Of a stretch of 64,000 nt of DNA, positions 45,782-55,073 are shown one piece after another. Position 1 is the stretch's first letter. Each line of letters starts with the position of its first letter. Below the pieces are notes generated by a model, which was not told the DNA's origin, ran no database searches, and was given only the letters and a program-made list of their open reading frames with translations. Source of the stretch: Clostridia bacterium (GTDB lineage Bacteria > Bacillota > Clostridia > Saccharofermentanales > Saccharofermentanaceae); the NCBI GenBank assembly GCA_024403735.1, contig JAKSRG010000001.1, positions 62,001 to 126,000 on the forward strand. Reading direction: 5' to 3'. The position numbers were made by a program, and so were the translations under genes.

Positions 45782-46824
45782 TGGATAAAAAGTTTTGTTT
45801 GGACTTGAATTTAGCTGAGATAAAGAATTGGTGTTCTGTGAATAATTTCCCAGGATATCGTGCTGAGCAGTTGTTCAAATGGCTCTCAACAGGTGTTATC
45901 TCTTTAGACCAGATGACTAACATTCCAAAGAATATGAGAGAAGCTCTTAATGAGGATTTCATTTTTGATGGAATGACTGTAGAACATGAATTCGTTTCAC
46001 AAATAGATGGAACTGTTAAGCTTGTTTTCAGAATGTATGATGGTCACATTATCGAGACTGTTTTGATGAGATATAAAACAGGTATTTCAATTTGTATTTC
46101 ATCTCAGGCAGGCTGCAAGATGGGTTGTACATTCTGTGCTTCTGCGCATGCTGGATTTGGTAGATCATTAACTGGTGGTGAAATGTTAGGCCAGGTGCTT
46201 CTTTCACAGAGACACATTAATGAGAGAATTAGAAGTGTTGTAGTAATGGGTATCGGTGAACCTTTTGATAACTACGACAATCTAATGAAGTTTATTGAAC
46301 TTGTTACTTGTGAGGAAGGAAACAACCTTGGTTCAAGACATGTTACAGTATCTACTTGTGGTCTTATTCCAAGAATGGAAGAGTTCACAGCTTTGAATTC
46401 ACAGGTTAATCTTTCTGTTTCTCTTCATGCTCCTAATGATGAACTCAGATTGAAGCTTATGCCTATTGCCAAGGTTTATGATATTAAGTCATTGATTAAG
46501 ACATGCGATGAGTATGTTAAGAAGACAAATAGAAGAATTACTTTTGAGTATTCACTTTTCGATGGAGTTAATGATACTCCTGAACATGCACATGAATTAT
46601 ATAGACTATTAAGAGGAATTCATTGCCATATTAATCTTATTGCTGCTAATGAGTTCCCAGGAAGTCCATATAAGAGATCTAGACCTGAGAGAGTAGATGC
46701 TTTCAGAAAGGCTTTGGAGAAATATAGAATGAATGCGACACTTCGTCGTGAAATGGGAACTGATATTATGGCTGCATGTGGCCAGTTAAGACGAGGATTG
46801 GAACAGGGAGATAAGGAAGAATGA
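45781..46824 (+). CDS. rlmN: 23S rRNA/tRNA (adenine-C2)-methyltransferase RlmN
   Basis: This is a 347-residue radical SAM enzyme with CKMGCTFC near residue 117 for the iron-sulfur cluster and the C-terminal AACGQLRRG cysteine that forms the methyl intermediate. It methylates A2503 of 23S rRNA and A37 of some tRNAs. The ATG at 45781 follows GGAGAG. Upstream in-frame TTG codons lie in rsmB. Its stop overlaps prpC (ATGA). Confidence 0.96.
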   Translation: MDKKFCLDLNLAEIKNWCSVNNFPGYRAEQLFKWLSTGVISLDQMTNIPKNMREALNEDFIFDGMTVEHEFVSQIDGTVKLVFRMYDGHIIETVLMRYKTGISICISSQAGCKMGCTFCASAHAGFGRSLTGGEMLGQVLLSQRHINERIRSVVVMGIGEPFDNYDNLMKFIELVTCEEGNNLGSRHVTVSTCGLIPRMEEFTALNSQVNLSVSLHAPNDELRLKLMPIAKVYDIKSLIKTCDEYVKKTNRRITFEYSLFDGVNDTPEHAHELYRLLRGIHCHINLIAANEFPGSPYKRSRPERVDAFRKALEKYRMNATLRREMGTDIMAACGQLRRGLEQGDKEE

Positions 46825-47561
46825 TTTACTATTCAACTAGTGAATGTGGATTAGTAAGAAAGAACAACGAAGATAGTATTGCTTGTGAAAAGATTGGTAA
46901 TAATCTTTGTGTTGTTCTTGCTGATGGCCTAGGTGGTTGTAGCAACAGTGAAGAGGCTAGTAAGATTGCTACTACAAGAATGTTAAGTATCCTTAAGGAT
47001 AATAGTGAACTTGTTGAGAAGTTCTCTGATAAGGAACTAGAGGAAGTTTTAAATAGCTCTTTTCAGAAGATTAATAATGAGATTGCTATTAAGGCTTCTA
47101 GCGATAAGACAGACATGGCTACTACATTAAGTGTTGCTATTGTTAGTGATAAGAAGGTTCTTATTGCTCATGTTGGTGATTGCAGAACTTATTTGTTACA
47201 TGGTTCTAAGTTAGAGCAGCTCACTAAGGATCACACTTATGCGAATAAGTTATTAGATGAGGGAAAGATTACTGAGGATACGATTGATTCTAATCCTGGT
47301 AGGAATGTACTTACTAAGTATTTGGGTGAAAACTGTTTCCTCACTCCAGATATTTATAGGTATAATATTATGTATGGAGATTTGATTTTACTATGTTCTG
47401 ATGGACTTTATACGAACATTAGTGAGATTGATCTAAGAGAGACTTTGAGAAAACATGCAAATCTTGAGCAGTGTGCTTCTGATTTGCTTAATGCGGTATA
47501 TACAAACGGGGCTTCAGATAATGTGTCACTTGTTCTAGTGCACAATAAGCCAGTTAAATAA
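46821..47561 (+). CDS. prpC: PP2C-family serine/threonine phosphatase
   Basis: This is a 246-residue PP2C with metal-binding motifs VRKNNEDSI near residue 11, VVLADGLGG near 35, AHVGDCRTYLL near 117, LTKDHT and SDGLYTNIS near 194. It reverses the kinase encoded 17 bases downstream; the pair controls growth and wall synthesis in Gram-positives. It is coupled to rlmN. Confidence 0.95.
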   Translation: MIYYSTSECGLVRKNNEDSIACEKIGNNLCVVLADGLGGCSNSEEASKIATTRMLSILKDNSELVEKFSDKELEEVLNSSFQKINNEIAIKASSDKTDMATTLSVAIVSDKKVLIAHVGDCRTYLLHGSKLEQLTKDHTYANKLLDEGKITEDTIDSNPGRNVLTKYLGENCFLTPDIYRYNIMYGDLILLCSDGLYTNISEIDLRETLRKHANLEQCASDLLNAVYTNGASDNVSLVLVHNKPVK

Positions 47562-47578
47562 AGGAGTTAATTGCTTAT

Positions 47579-49699
47579 ATGAGTGTTCAAGGACCTGAAG
47601 GAATGGTTTTTGCAGGCAAATACAGAATTATTAAGTCCATTGGTCACGGTGGTATGTCTAATGTTTATTTAGCAGTAGATTTGGCCTCAGGAACTAATGT
47701 TGCAGTAAAGATTCTTAAGCCTGAGTTCACAAATAATGAGGAATTTATAAAGCGATTTGACACAGAGGCAAGAGCTGTATCATCACTTTCTCATGCTAAT
47801 ATTGTAAAAGTATATGGTGTAGGTCAGGAGAATAACTTCCGCTATATCATTCAGGAATATATTGATGGTATTACAGTTAAGGAACTTATTAATCAGAATG
47901 GTCACCTTGACTGGCGAGTAGCTGTACCTATCGCTATTCAGGTAGGAATGGCTGTAGAACATGCTCATAAGAATGGAATTGTTCACAGAGATATCAAGCC
48001 ACAGAATATTCTTATTAATCGTGATAGAATCGCGAAAATTACTGACTTTGGTATCGCAAGAGCATCTACAACAAATACAATTACTATGAATTCTGGTGGA
48101 GCTCTTGGCTCAGTACATTATTTTTCACCTGAGCAGGCTCGTGGTGGTAATGTTGGACCTAGTTCAGATATTTACTCAATGGGTGTAATGCTCTTTGAGA
48201 TGGTTACTGGTCGTGTTCCATTTGATGGAGATACTGATGTTGAGGTTGCTCTTAAGCATTTGCAGGAGAAACCACCAGTTCCTTCATCTTATGCATCAGG
48301 TATTCCAAAGGGTCTTGATTCAATCATTTTGAAGTGTATGCAGAAGAACCCTGAGCTTCGTTATGCTTCAATGAGACAGATGGTATCTGAGCTTGATGGA
48401 CTTATGGTAGATCCTAATGGTGTGTTCGGTGTAATTCAGTCTGGAACAAATGGTGAGAATAAGGATGAAGTTATTAATTCATCTTTTAGACAGAACCCAA
48501 GTTATGGAAAGATTGAAGAATTCGAGAAGTCTATTGATTCGAGAAGAAGAAGTCGATTTGCATCTAATATCGCATTAGTATTAATCGTACTCGCTATTCT
48601 TGGACTTATCTTTGGTGCTGGAACACTTATTGTTAAGTACTTATCAAAAGCTACACAGGTTGAGAGAAATCTCAATTATGTAGTAGATGATTTCTATGGT
48701 CTTTCACAGCAGGAAGCAGAGAAAATATTGATTGATAACAATATCAATTATGATATCTCTTATGAGATTTCTGATGAAACAGTTGCTCCAGGTATTGTAA
48801 TCAGACAGAGCATTGCTAAGGGACAGACAATTAAGTCTGGTTCAACTATGACTGTTCTTGTGCTTACAATATCAGCTAAGCCAGATGCTATTATTTTGTC
48901 TGACTATTCAGGAATGGATTTTGAGGATGCAAGTAAAGCATTGGATGCATTAGGTCTTGTAGCTTCTCCTGTTCAGGAGATTTCAACATCAGTTGGTTCA
49001 GATCTTGTAATAAGAACTGACCCACCAGCTAATAGTCAGGTTCAGCCTGGTTCTACAGTCCTTGTTATTTATGCAGTTGAGCCTACAAGTAGTGTTGTTC
49101 CTTCAATTTCTGGTATGACACTTGCTGAAGCAAGAGTTCTTATTAGTGATAATGATTTGTCTATTGGTGTTATTGAAGGTGCACCAGAAGTTCTTGTTCT
49201 CCCTGAGACTGATCAGATTGTTCTTCTCACAGATCCAGAAGCAGGTAGAACAGTTCCTAGAAGATCAATTATTAAGGTATATGTTGGTACATTAGAGGAT
49301 TATCAGAGAGGTGGAACACCTACTCCAACTCCTGCACAAATCATGGTTCAGCCAATGATTGAGGGTGTAGGAACTGTTGAAGGTGCTGGTGAATACGCTC
49401 CTGAGTCAACAGTTACACTACAAGCTGTAGCTGGTGAAGGTTATCAGTTCGCTCACTGGAAGGATTCGCTTGGAAACATAGTTGCTTATTCTGAGTCATA
49501 TGTATTCATTTGTACTGAGAATAATCACATTTTTACAGCTGTATTTACAGCTCTTCCAACGCCAACTCCTACACCGGAGCCTACTGCTACTCCAACCCCA
49601 ACACCTATGCCAACTCCAACACCTGAGCCAACACCAGAAGCTCCACCGCCACCTGATGTGACAACCCCAGAAGTAACTGATCCAGTTCCTGAAGGGTAA
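47579..49699 (+). CDS. prkC: PASTA Ser/Thr kinase with an extra InlB B-repeat-like tail
   Basis: It has 706 residues. The kinase domain (about 12-275) has GHGGMSNV, VAVKILK, HRDIKPQNILI and DFGIA. A transmembrane helix lies near 326-350. Three PASTA domains follow (about 358-430, 433-500, 501-575), which bind muropeptides. Then comes an unusual module at about 584-653 (GVGTVEGAGEYAPESTVTLQ, GYQFAHWKD), typical of divergent InlB B-repeats, and a Pro-Thr-rich tail to 706 that may reach into the wall. Standard PrkC ends after PASTA. AAGGAG lies 12 bases before the ATG, a little far. It follows prpC by 17 bases. Confidence 0.95.
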   Translation: MSVQGPEGMVFAGKYRIIKSIGHGGMSNVYLAVDLASGTNVAVKILKPEFTNNEEFIKRFDTEARAVSSLSHANIVKVYGVGQENNFRYIIQEYIDGITVKELINQNGHLDWRVAVPIAIQVGMAVEHAHKNGIVHRDIKPQNILINRDRIAKITDFGIARASTTNTITMNSGGALGSVHYFSPEQARGGNVGPSSDIYSMGVMLFEMVTGRVPFDGDTDVEVALKHLQEKPPVPSSYASGIPKGLDSIILKCMQKNPELRYASMRQMVSELDGLMVDPNGVFGVIQSGTNGENKDEVINSSFRQNPSYGKIEEFEKSIDSRRRSRFASNIALVLIVLAILGLIFGAGTLIVKYLSKATQVERNLNYVVDDFYGLSQQEAEKILIDNNINYDISYEISDETVAPGIVIRQSIAKGQTIKSGSTMTVLVLTISAKPDAIILSDYSGMDFEDASKALDALGLVASPVQEISTSVGSDLVIRTDPPANSQVQPGSTVLVIYAVEPTSSVVPSISGMTLAEARVLISDNDLSIGVIEGAPEVLVLPETDQIVLLTDPEAGRTVPRRSIIKVYVGTLEDYQRGGTPTPTPAQIMVQPMIEGVGTVEGAGEYAPESTVTLQAVAGEGYQFAHWKDSLGNIVAYSESYVFICTENNHIFTAVFTALPTPTPTPEPTATPTPTPMPTPTPEPTPEAPPPPDVTTPEVTDPVPEG

Positions 49700-49722
49700 G
49701 TAATTAGGTAATGGGTGAAGTG

Positions 49723-50634
49723 ATGAGTATAAAAGGAAAGATTACAAAAGGTTTAGGTGGTATTTACGGCGTAAAGCTCGAGACTGGTGAAGTCGTAAAT
49801 GCATCTTGCCGAGGAGTTTTTAGAAAAGCAAAGATTACTCCTACAATAGGTGACGACGTTATTCTAAGTCCATCTGGAGATCCAGATGTTGAATATGTAG
49901 TAGATAAGATTCTTCCTAGAAAATCTTATCTCATTAGACCTGCTGTAGCTAATGTTGATGTGTTGATTCTTTGTTTTGCAGTTAAGGATCCTGAACCTGA
50001 CTTAAAGCTCCTTGATAAAATGCTTATTATCTGTGCTCTTATTAAGGTTAAACCTATTATCGTCTTTACGAAGTGTGACCTTGATATGAGTGAAGCAGAG
50101 AGATTGAAGGCAATATATTCTGATGCTGGGTTTGACTGTTTGCTATCATCCAAAGATGATGCAGTTACTCCAGATAAATTATTCAGCATAGTATCTAAAG
50201 ATTTGTGTTTTGGCTTTGCTGGTCCATCTGGTGTTGGTAAAAGTACAATGTGCAATAACTTACTTGAAGGTGATGTTATGAAGGTCGGAGTGATTTCTGA
50301 CCGCCTTAAGAGAGGTAAGCATACTACAAGACACGTTGAGCTTTTCGATTTCTTTGATGGATATATTATGGATACACCTGGTTTTACATCTTTGAGTTTG
50401 TTTGAATTGGGTGTAGAGTATAAGCAGGTTATTCTTGGATATCCTGAGATTATTAGGGTATCTGAAGAATGTCGTTTTGACGATTGTCGTCATATTTCTG
50501 AACGTGATTGTGCAGTTATTGCTACAGTTGGTGACAGAATTAGTAAAGAACGATATGACCGTTATGTAGAGTTAGAGGAAGATCTCTACAGCAAGAGGAA
50601 TGATTATAATGGAAGGAGAAAATTTGCTTTATGA
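49723..50634 (+). CDS. rsgA: Ribosome small-subunit GTPase RsgA
   Basis: This protein of about 303 residues has an N-terminal OB fold and a circularly permuted GTPase: the TKCD (G4) motif precedes the P-loop GPSGVGKST, followed by DTPGFTSL (G3). A zinc finger with CRFDDCRHISERDC is near the C-terminus. It matures 30S subunits. I prefer the ATG at 49723, with GGTGA upstream, over 49711 where the spacing is about two bases. The stop overlaps rpe (ATGA). Confidence 0.94.
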   Translation: MSIKGKITKGLGGIYGVKLETGEVVNASCRGVFRKAKITPTIGDDVILSPSGDPDVEYVVDKILPRKSYLIRPAVANVDVLILCFAVKDPEPDLKLLDKMLIICALIKVKPIIVFTKCDLDMSEAERLKAIYSDAGFDCLLSSKDDAVTPDKLFSIVSKDLCFGFAGPSGVGKSTMCNNLLEGDVMKVGVISDRLKRGKHTTRHVELFDFFDGYIMDTPGFTSLSLFELGVEYKQVILGYPEIIRVSEECRFDDCRHISERDCAVIATVGDRISKERYDRYVELEEDLYSKRNDYNGRRKFAL

Positions 50635-51302
50635 GTTTTTCTGGAATTAAGATTGCTCCATCGATTTTATCAGCAAATTTTTGTCATTTATTAGAAGATA
50701 TTAAAGCTATCGAAAACAAGTGTGATTATCTTCATATTGATGTTATGGATGGACATTTCGTTAATAACATCTCTTTTGGTTTACCAATTGTGAGATCAAT
50801 CCGTCCAGAGACAGATTTGATTTTTGATGTACATCTAATGATTACTAATCCTGAGGAATTTGTTGAGCCATTTGCTAAGGCAGGTGCTGATTCAATTACA
50901 TTCCATTATGAGTGTACTAAGGATCCTATGGCTTTGATTGCTAAGATTAAGGAATTAGGAAAAAAAGTAGGTGTATCAATTCATCCTAATACACCAGTAG
51001 AAGAGATTTATGGTTTAATACCATATGTTGATATGGTTCTTTTAATGTCTGTAGTACCTGGTCATGGTGGACAGAGTATTCTTCCAGATACTTATGAGAA
51101 ACTTCAGAAGATTAGAGCTGAGATTACTAGAACTAATTCTGATGTTATCTTGGAAGTTGATGGTGGCATCAATACTAAGACAATTAAGGACGTTGTTGAT
51201 TCAGGCGCTAATCTTTTAGTTGCAGGAAGTGCTGTATTTGCTAAGCCTAATCCTGGTGAAGCTGTTGAGGAATTACTTAAATGTGCAAAAGAGTCGCTCT
51301 GA
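50631..51302 (+). CDS. rpe: Ribulose-phosphate 3-epimerase
   Basis: This is a 223-residue TIM-barrel with the metal/catalytic motifs APSILSANF, HIDVMDGHFVNNISFG and LEVDGGIN. It interconverts ribulose 5-phosphate and xylulose 5-phosphate. The rsgA-rpe-thiN order is common in Gram-positives. It overlaps both neighbours. Confidence 0.97.
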   Translation: MSFSGIKIAPSILSANFCHLLEDIKAIENKCDYLHIDVMDGHFVNNISFGLPIVRSIRPETDLIFDVHLMITNPEEFVEPFAKAGADSITFHYECTKDPMALIAKIKELGKKVGVSIHPNTPVEEIYGLIPYVDMVLLMSVVPGHGGQSILPDTYEKLQKIRAEITRTNSDVILEVDGGINTKTIKDVVDSGANLLVAGSAVFAKPNPGEAVEELLKCAKESL

Positions 51303-51934
51303 TTACAGGTGGACCAATTGATGATATTGCATCTGAACTATTAGAACAGGTCGATGAAGTTATCTGTGCTGATGGTGGTGTGGATTTTGCCTTAAGGAAC
51401 AGTATTGCTTTTAAGGAAGTGTTCGGCGATTTTGATTCTATTACACCGGGCGCGAAGGAATATATCGATACTCATGATATTGATATCCATACTTTTCCTG
51501 TAGAAAAAGATATGACAGATACTGAATTAGCACTTAGAACAATGTCTAAGGAAGATGATATAGTTCTTATTTGTCCTCTTAATGGAAGAATTGATCATGT
51601 AGTAACTAATTTAAATCTTATCGCCAGACTTAGAGAAGAAGGATATAACATTACCGCGTCTGATGGATTAACAGATATTATCCCTTTGGCTGGTAACGAT
51701 AGTATTAGTATCCCAGAAGTGCTTAATTCAGATACGTTAGCTGTATCATTAATTCCTTTAACAGAGGAGGTAACTGGTGTAACAACTAGTGGTCTTTACT
51801 ATGAATGTAGTGATACTTCTTTGAAGTTTGGTAGTTCGTTTTCGAACAGTAATAAATTTAAAGATGGCGAGAGTGGACTTAAAGTTAGTATTAAGTCAGG
51901 AAGACTTCTCGTGGTTATTACAGAATGTGTTTAA
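51281..51934 (+). CDS. thiN: Thiamine pyrophosphokinase
   Basis: This 217-residue enzyme has CADGGVDFAL, GDFDSI (near residue 50), EKDMTDTELAL near 76 and NGRIDHV near 100, the TPK signature set. It makes thiamine diphosphate from thiamine and ATP. The start lies 22 bases inside the rpe end. It is the last gene of the def operon. Confidence 0.93.
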   Translation: MCKRVALITGGPIDDIASELLEQVDEVICADGGVDFALRNSIAFKEVFGDFDSITPGAKEYIDTHDIDIHTFPVEKDMTDTELALRTMSKEDDIVLICPLNGRIDHVVTNLNLIARLREEGYNITASDGLTDIIPLAGNDSISIPEVLNSDTLAVSLIPLTEEVTGVTTSGLYYECSDTSLKFGSSFSNSNKFKDGESGLKVSIKSGRLLVVITECV

Positions 51935-51984
51935 TGTACGGAAGGAAGTCTGTACAGAATTTAAGGTATATGAGGAAGTAAATT

Positions 51985-53148
51985 ATGAAGAGAAAACTTA
52001 TTGCTGCTTTTATGGCAGCTTTCTTTTCTGCGTGCGTTTTTACAGCATGTTCAGCAGAAAGTGGTTCCGATGCAAAAGAAACTAAAGTAAAAGAAACTGA
52101 AACCAAAGAAACAACTGAGAACGCTCTAGAAGAAACAATTGTAGGAGAAACTACAGAAACAGAGCAGGAATTGGTGGAAACTGAACCAACAATTGATTTA
52201 TCACAGTATCAGGAAGGTTCTTTCTACGATATTGAGAATAATGAGCTATATGGTGCTAGGTTTTATTCCTATAAAGAAAAAATGGCTGAAATTGTTGCGC
52301 AGCATCCAGATGAAGAAGTGTATTTCTGTTATGGATTTGGTCCATATCTTTATTACAATACTGATTTATATTCATCTGATGAATGGCCATGTTATTTCTG
52401 GGACGATCAAACAGATGAGTATATTTTGATGGATGGAGAATATGGCAGTAGATGTCAGCCCTTTACATATGAGGATTTTTTGAAACTTCCTAGATTTGTC
52501 TATACTCATTGCTCAGGTGATCTTGCAAGGATAGAGGATTCTGTTCCTGATGGGGAATACTGTGGAACTATCGTAGCTGTTTCAACAGATGCATCAAAAG
52601 TTTTCATGCTGGTAGAAGAACCTGTTATTATCTCTGCAGAAGAATTTAATAGTTTTACTTCTGGTTACCACGTTTCAGTTATTGATAGTGATCCGCATTA
52701 TGGTTTCCCTAAGCTTGATGTTTCAGAGCACTATGATCCATCTGACCCAGAGACTATGTTTGATGAATATGGTCTGATGTTTGTTGAACGTGAGCAGGGA
52801 GATTATATGCTTGTAGATACCTATAAAGGCGAGTTTTGTCCTGGTACTGGTATGAATGCTAGATTGGTGTATCTCGATGTTGATCCAGAGTGTGAAATTG
52901 ATGATTATTGCACTCCTACTTATACTGATAGCTACACTCCATTTGGTTATGTAGATGGACCAACAACATTTGCTAGGTCAATGCTATTTTGGGATATTTC
53001 AAAAGAAAGTAATGCTTATGCTTTCGATAACTGGATGACTACACGAATAATAGTTAAACCATGCTATATCGAAACCAATACAATCAAGAGTATTCGTTTT
53101 GAAGCTAAGATTAGCGATGGTGCTGAAGAGTACAGATATTTGGATTAA
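51985..53148 (+). CDS. Putative secreted lipoprotein of unknown function
   Basis: This 387-residue protein has a lipoprotein signal (basic MKRK, hydrophobic core, VFTAC with Cys22), then an about 50-residue Glu/Thr-rich linker containing KETE-like repeats, then an acidic, aromatic-rich domain with several cysteines. I do not recognise the domain. It has a GAGGAAG site. It has 50 bases to thiN and its own terminator, so it may be read through from the def operon or be separate. Confidence 0.65.
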   Translation: MKRKLIAAFMAAFFSACVFTACSAESGSDAKETKVKETETKETTENALEETIVGETTETEQELVETEPTIDLSQYQEGSFYDIENNELYGARFYSYKEKMAEIVAQHPDEEVYFCYGFGPYLYYNTDLYSSDEWPCYFWDDQTDEYILMDGEYGSRCQPFTYEDFLKLPRFVYTHCSGDLARIEDSVPDGEYCGTIVAVSTDASKVFMLVEEPVIISAEEFNSFTSGYHVSVIDSDPHYGFPKLDVSEHYDPSDPETMFDEYGLMFVEREQGDYMLVDTYKGEFCPGTGMNARLVYLDVDPECEIDDYCTPTYTDSYTPFGYVDGPTTFARSMLFWDISKESNAYAFDNWMTTRIIVKPCYIETNTIKSIRFEAKISDGAEEYRYLD

Positions 53149-53178
53149 TCTTGATTGAAATATATTTTGTAAAAGAAA

Positions 53179-53219
53179 AAGTCACCTCAAAGAATTCTCT
53201 TTGGGGTGACTTAGTTTTT
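53179..53219. terminator. Bidirectional terminator between convergent genes
   Basis: AAGTCACCTCAAAGA (53179-53193) pairs with TCTTTGGGGTGACTT (53198-53212) around ATTC. TTTTTG follows on plus and TTTTTCTTTT on minus. Confidence 0.92.
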
Positions 53220-53237
53220 GTGTAGTAAACTTAGAAA

Positions 53238-54416
53238 TTACTTCTTAATTCCTAAGTCTTCAGCAACAGCCTTAAATGCTTTTGCTGAATTAACAATTGT
53301 CTGTTCAGATACACAGAAAGCGAGACGGCAATATCCAGGACGCTTGAAGCTTGCGCCAGGTACTAGAAGTAAGTTGTGCTTAGCACATGCGTCGCCGAAT
53401 TCACTATCTGAAAGACCATTAGGAGTCTTCATGAAGATGTAGAGTGCACCATTTGGCTTAATAGCTTCAAATCCAGCATCTACGATATTATTATAAAGAA
53501 GATTTCTTCTATGCTCATAGTTAGGAACATCAACCTTAGCATAAAGCGCCTTCTCAACAACTTTCTGCCAAATAGCTGGAGCATTAACGCTACCAAGAAT
53601 ACGGTTAGAGAGGACGATAGCTGCTGTGAGTTCCTCGAAGTCAGCGTGCTTTGGTGATACGAGAGTATAACCAATACGCTCACCAGGAAGTGACAAAGCC
53701 TTACTCCATGAGTAGCAGATAATGAGGTTATCAAAGCAGTCGAGAGCAGCTGGTACTTCAATTCCGTCATAAGCGAGCTCAATATATGGTTCGTCAGAAA
53801 TAACGTGGATTAAGTGATCCTGCTTAAGAAGTGCTTCGTTAAGTTCACAAAGGAGTTCCTTGCTATATACAACACCTGATGGATTGTTAGGTGAGTTAAT
53901 AACAATTGCCTTTGTCTTAGGTGTAACAGCAGCGATAATAGCATTGATGTCAGGCATGAAGTTATCATCAGTCTGAACGATTACAGCCTTACCATTGTGG
54001 TTATCGATGTAGTTTAAGTATTCCATGAAGAATGGAGCAAGAAGGATTACTTCGTCACCATCATCAAGGATAGAGTGGAATACATCATTCATAGCTGCAG
54101 CAGCACCAACAGTCATACAAACTGCATTAGCTCCAACTTCAACTGATGACTCCTTTGAACGCTTGTCTGCGATAGTCTTACGTGTAGATTCGAAACCGCT
54201 GTTGCTCATATAACCGTGTGAACCTGGTTCGTCAGCATCTACAATCTCTTTGAGGGCATCTTTTACTTCCTTAGGTGGCTCCAAATCAGGATTACCAATA
54301 GAGAAGTCGAAAACATTCTCAGCACCATAGATAGCCTTAAGTCTGTTTCCTTCTTCGAACATCTTTCTGATAAGTGAACCAGAAGCGAGTTTTTCTTTAA
54401 GATTATTTGAAATCAT
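53238..54416 (-). CDS. Class I/II PLP-dependent aminotransferase
   Basis: This 392-residue enzyme has the PLP lysine in YSWSKALSLPGERIGY (about residue 235), the cofactor Asn in INSPNNPSGVVY and a C-terminal Arg in PGYCRLAFCVS for the substrate carboxylate. It is aspartate/aromatic aminotransferase-like. The substrate is not decided by sequence. AAGGAG lies 7 bases before the ATG at 54416. An in-frame start at 54437 would overlap yqeY. It follows yqeY by 11 bases. Confidence 0.9.
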   Translation of the reverse strand: MISNNLKEKLASGSLIRKMFEEGNRLKAIYGAENVFDFSIGNPDLEPPKEVKDALKEIVDADEPGSHGYMSNSGFESTRKTIADKRSKESSVEVGANAVCMTVGAAAAMNDVFHSILDDGDEVILLAPFFMEYLNYIDNHNGKAVIVQTDDNFMPDINAIIAAVTPKTKAIVINSPNNPSGVVYSKELLCELNEALLKQDHLIHVISDEPYIELAYDGIEVPAALDCFDNLIICYSWSKALSLPGERIGYTLVSPKHADFEELTAAIVLSNRILGSVNAPAIWQKVVEKALYAKVDVPNYEHRRNLLYNNIVDAGFEAIKPNGALYIFMKTPNGLSDSEFGDACAKHNLLLVPGASFKRPGYCRLAFCVSEQTIVNSAKAFKAVAEDLGIKK

Positions 54417-54427
54417 AATTGTTCTCC

Positions 54428-54865
54428 TTAGCCACAAATCTTAGCAACAATCTTGTTGATAGTCTTACCATCAGCCTGGCTACCAAGAGCTGCGATTGTA
54501 TTTTTCATAAGCATACCCTTATTTTTGCTCTCAATGAGGTCAGCGAAGTTGTCACGAATATACTTCTCGATATCATCTTCAGAGAGCTGAGCAGGTGCAT
54601 AAGACTTGAATGTCTCATACTTTGTCTGGTATTCAGCCATGAGTTCAGGACGTGTTTCTGGACATGTATCAACCTGTTCCTTAGCAAGCTTTGTTACTTT
54701 AATAATTACTTTATCTACGAGATCCTCAGGGATATCATCTCTGAACCCTTTATCAATAGCTTCCTTCTTGATTGCAGCGATGAGGAAAGAGAGGTTGTCT
54801 TTCTTAACCTTATCACGAGCTTTCATAGCAGCTACCATATCACTTCTAAGAGCTTCAAATGTCAT
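54428..54865 (-). CDS. yqeY: YqeY-family protein (GatB/YqeY domain)
   Basis: This is a 145-residue, all-helical protein with AMKARDKVKKDNLSFLIAAI at the N-terminus and TINKIVAK at the C-terminus, the YqeY family of GatB tail-like domains. The tail in GatB contacts tRNA, but the role of free YqeY is not settled. AAGGAG lies 7 bases upstream on the minus strand. It is likely co-transcribed with the aminotransferase. Confidence 0.92.
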   Translation of the reverse strand: MTFEALRSDMVAAMKARDKVKKDNLSFLIAAIKKEAIDKGFRDDIPEDLVDKVIIKVTKLAKEQVDTCPETRPELMAEYQTKYETFKSYAPAQLSEDDIEKYIRDNFADLIESKNKGMLMKNTIAALGSQADGKTINKIVAKICG

Positions 54866-55066
54866 ATTATTTCTCCTTATTTATATTATTAATACTAATA
54901 CTTAATTGTAGTTTTATGGAACTAACACGTCAATACGAAGTTGGTTAGTAAGTCATATCTGGAAATTAATGATACTATCTCGAAAACACCCAGTAATTGT
55001 GGCAATTTGCGAAGAGTTTATGCGTGGAGATTGTGTTTTCGATATGTTCTTAGTTATAATATCTTT
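54866..55066. other. Intergenic region between yqeY and gltA
   Basis: I see no gene. TCGAAAACAC (54980-54989) and GTGTTTTCGA (55033-55042) form a perfect 10-base inverted repeat with a 43-base spacer. The right arm overlaps the likely gltA -35. A similar CGAAAACATCC/GGGTGTTTTCG stem forms the terminator at 57108 after the next genes. Confidence 0.35.
55031..55060 (+). promoter_or_regulatory. Putative gltA promoter
   Basis: TTGTGT (55031-55036), 18 bases, TATAAT (55055-55060). The transcript would start near 55067, leaving a leader of about 205 bases. Confidence 0.5.
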
Positions 55067-55073
55067 ATAAAGA

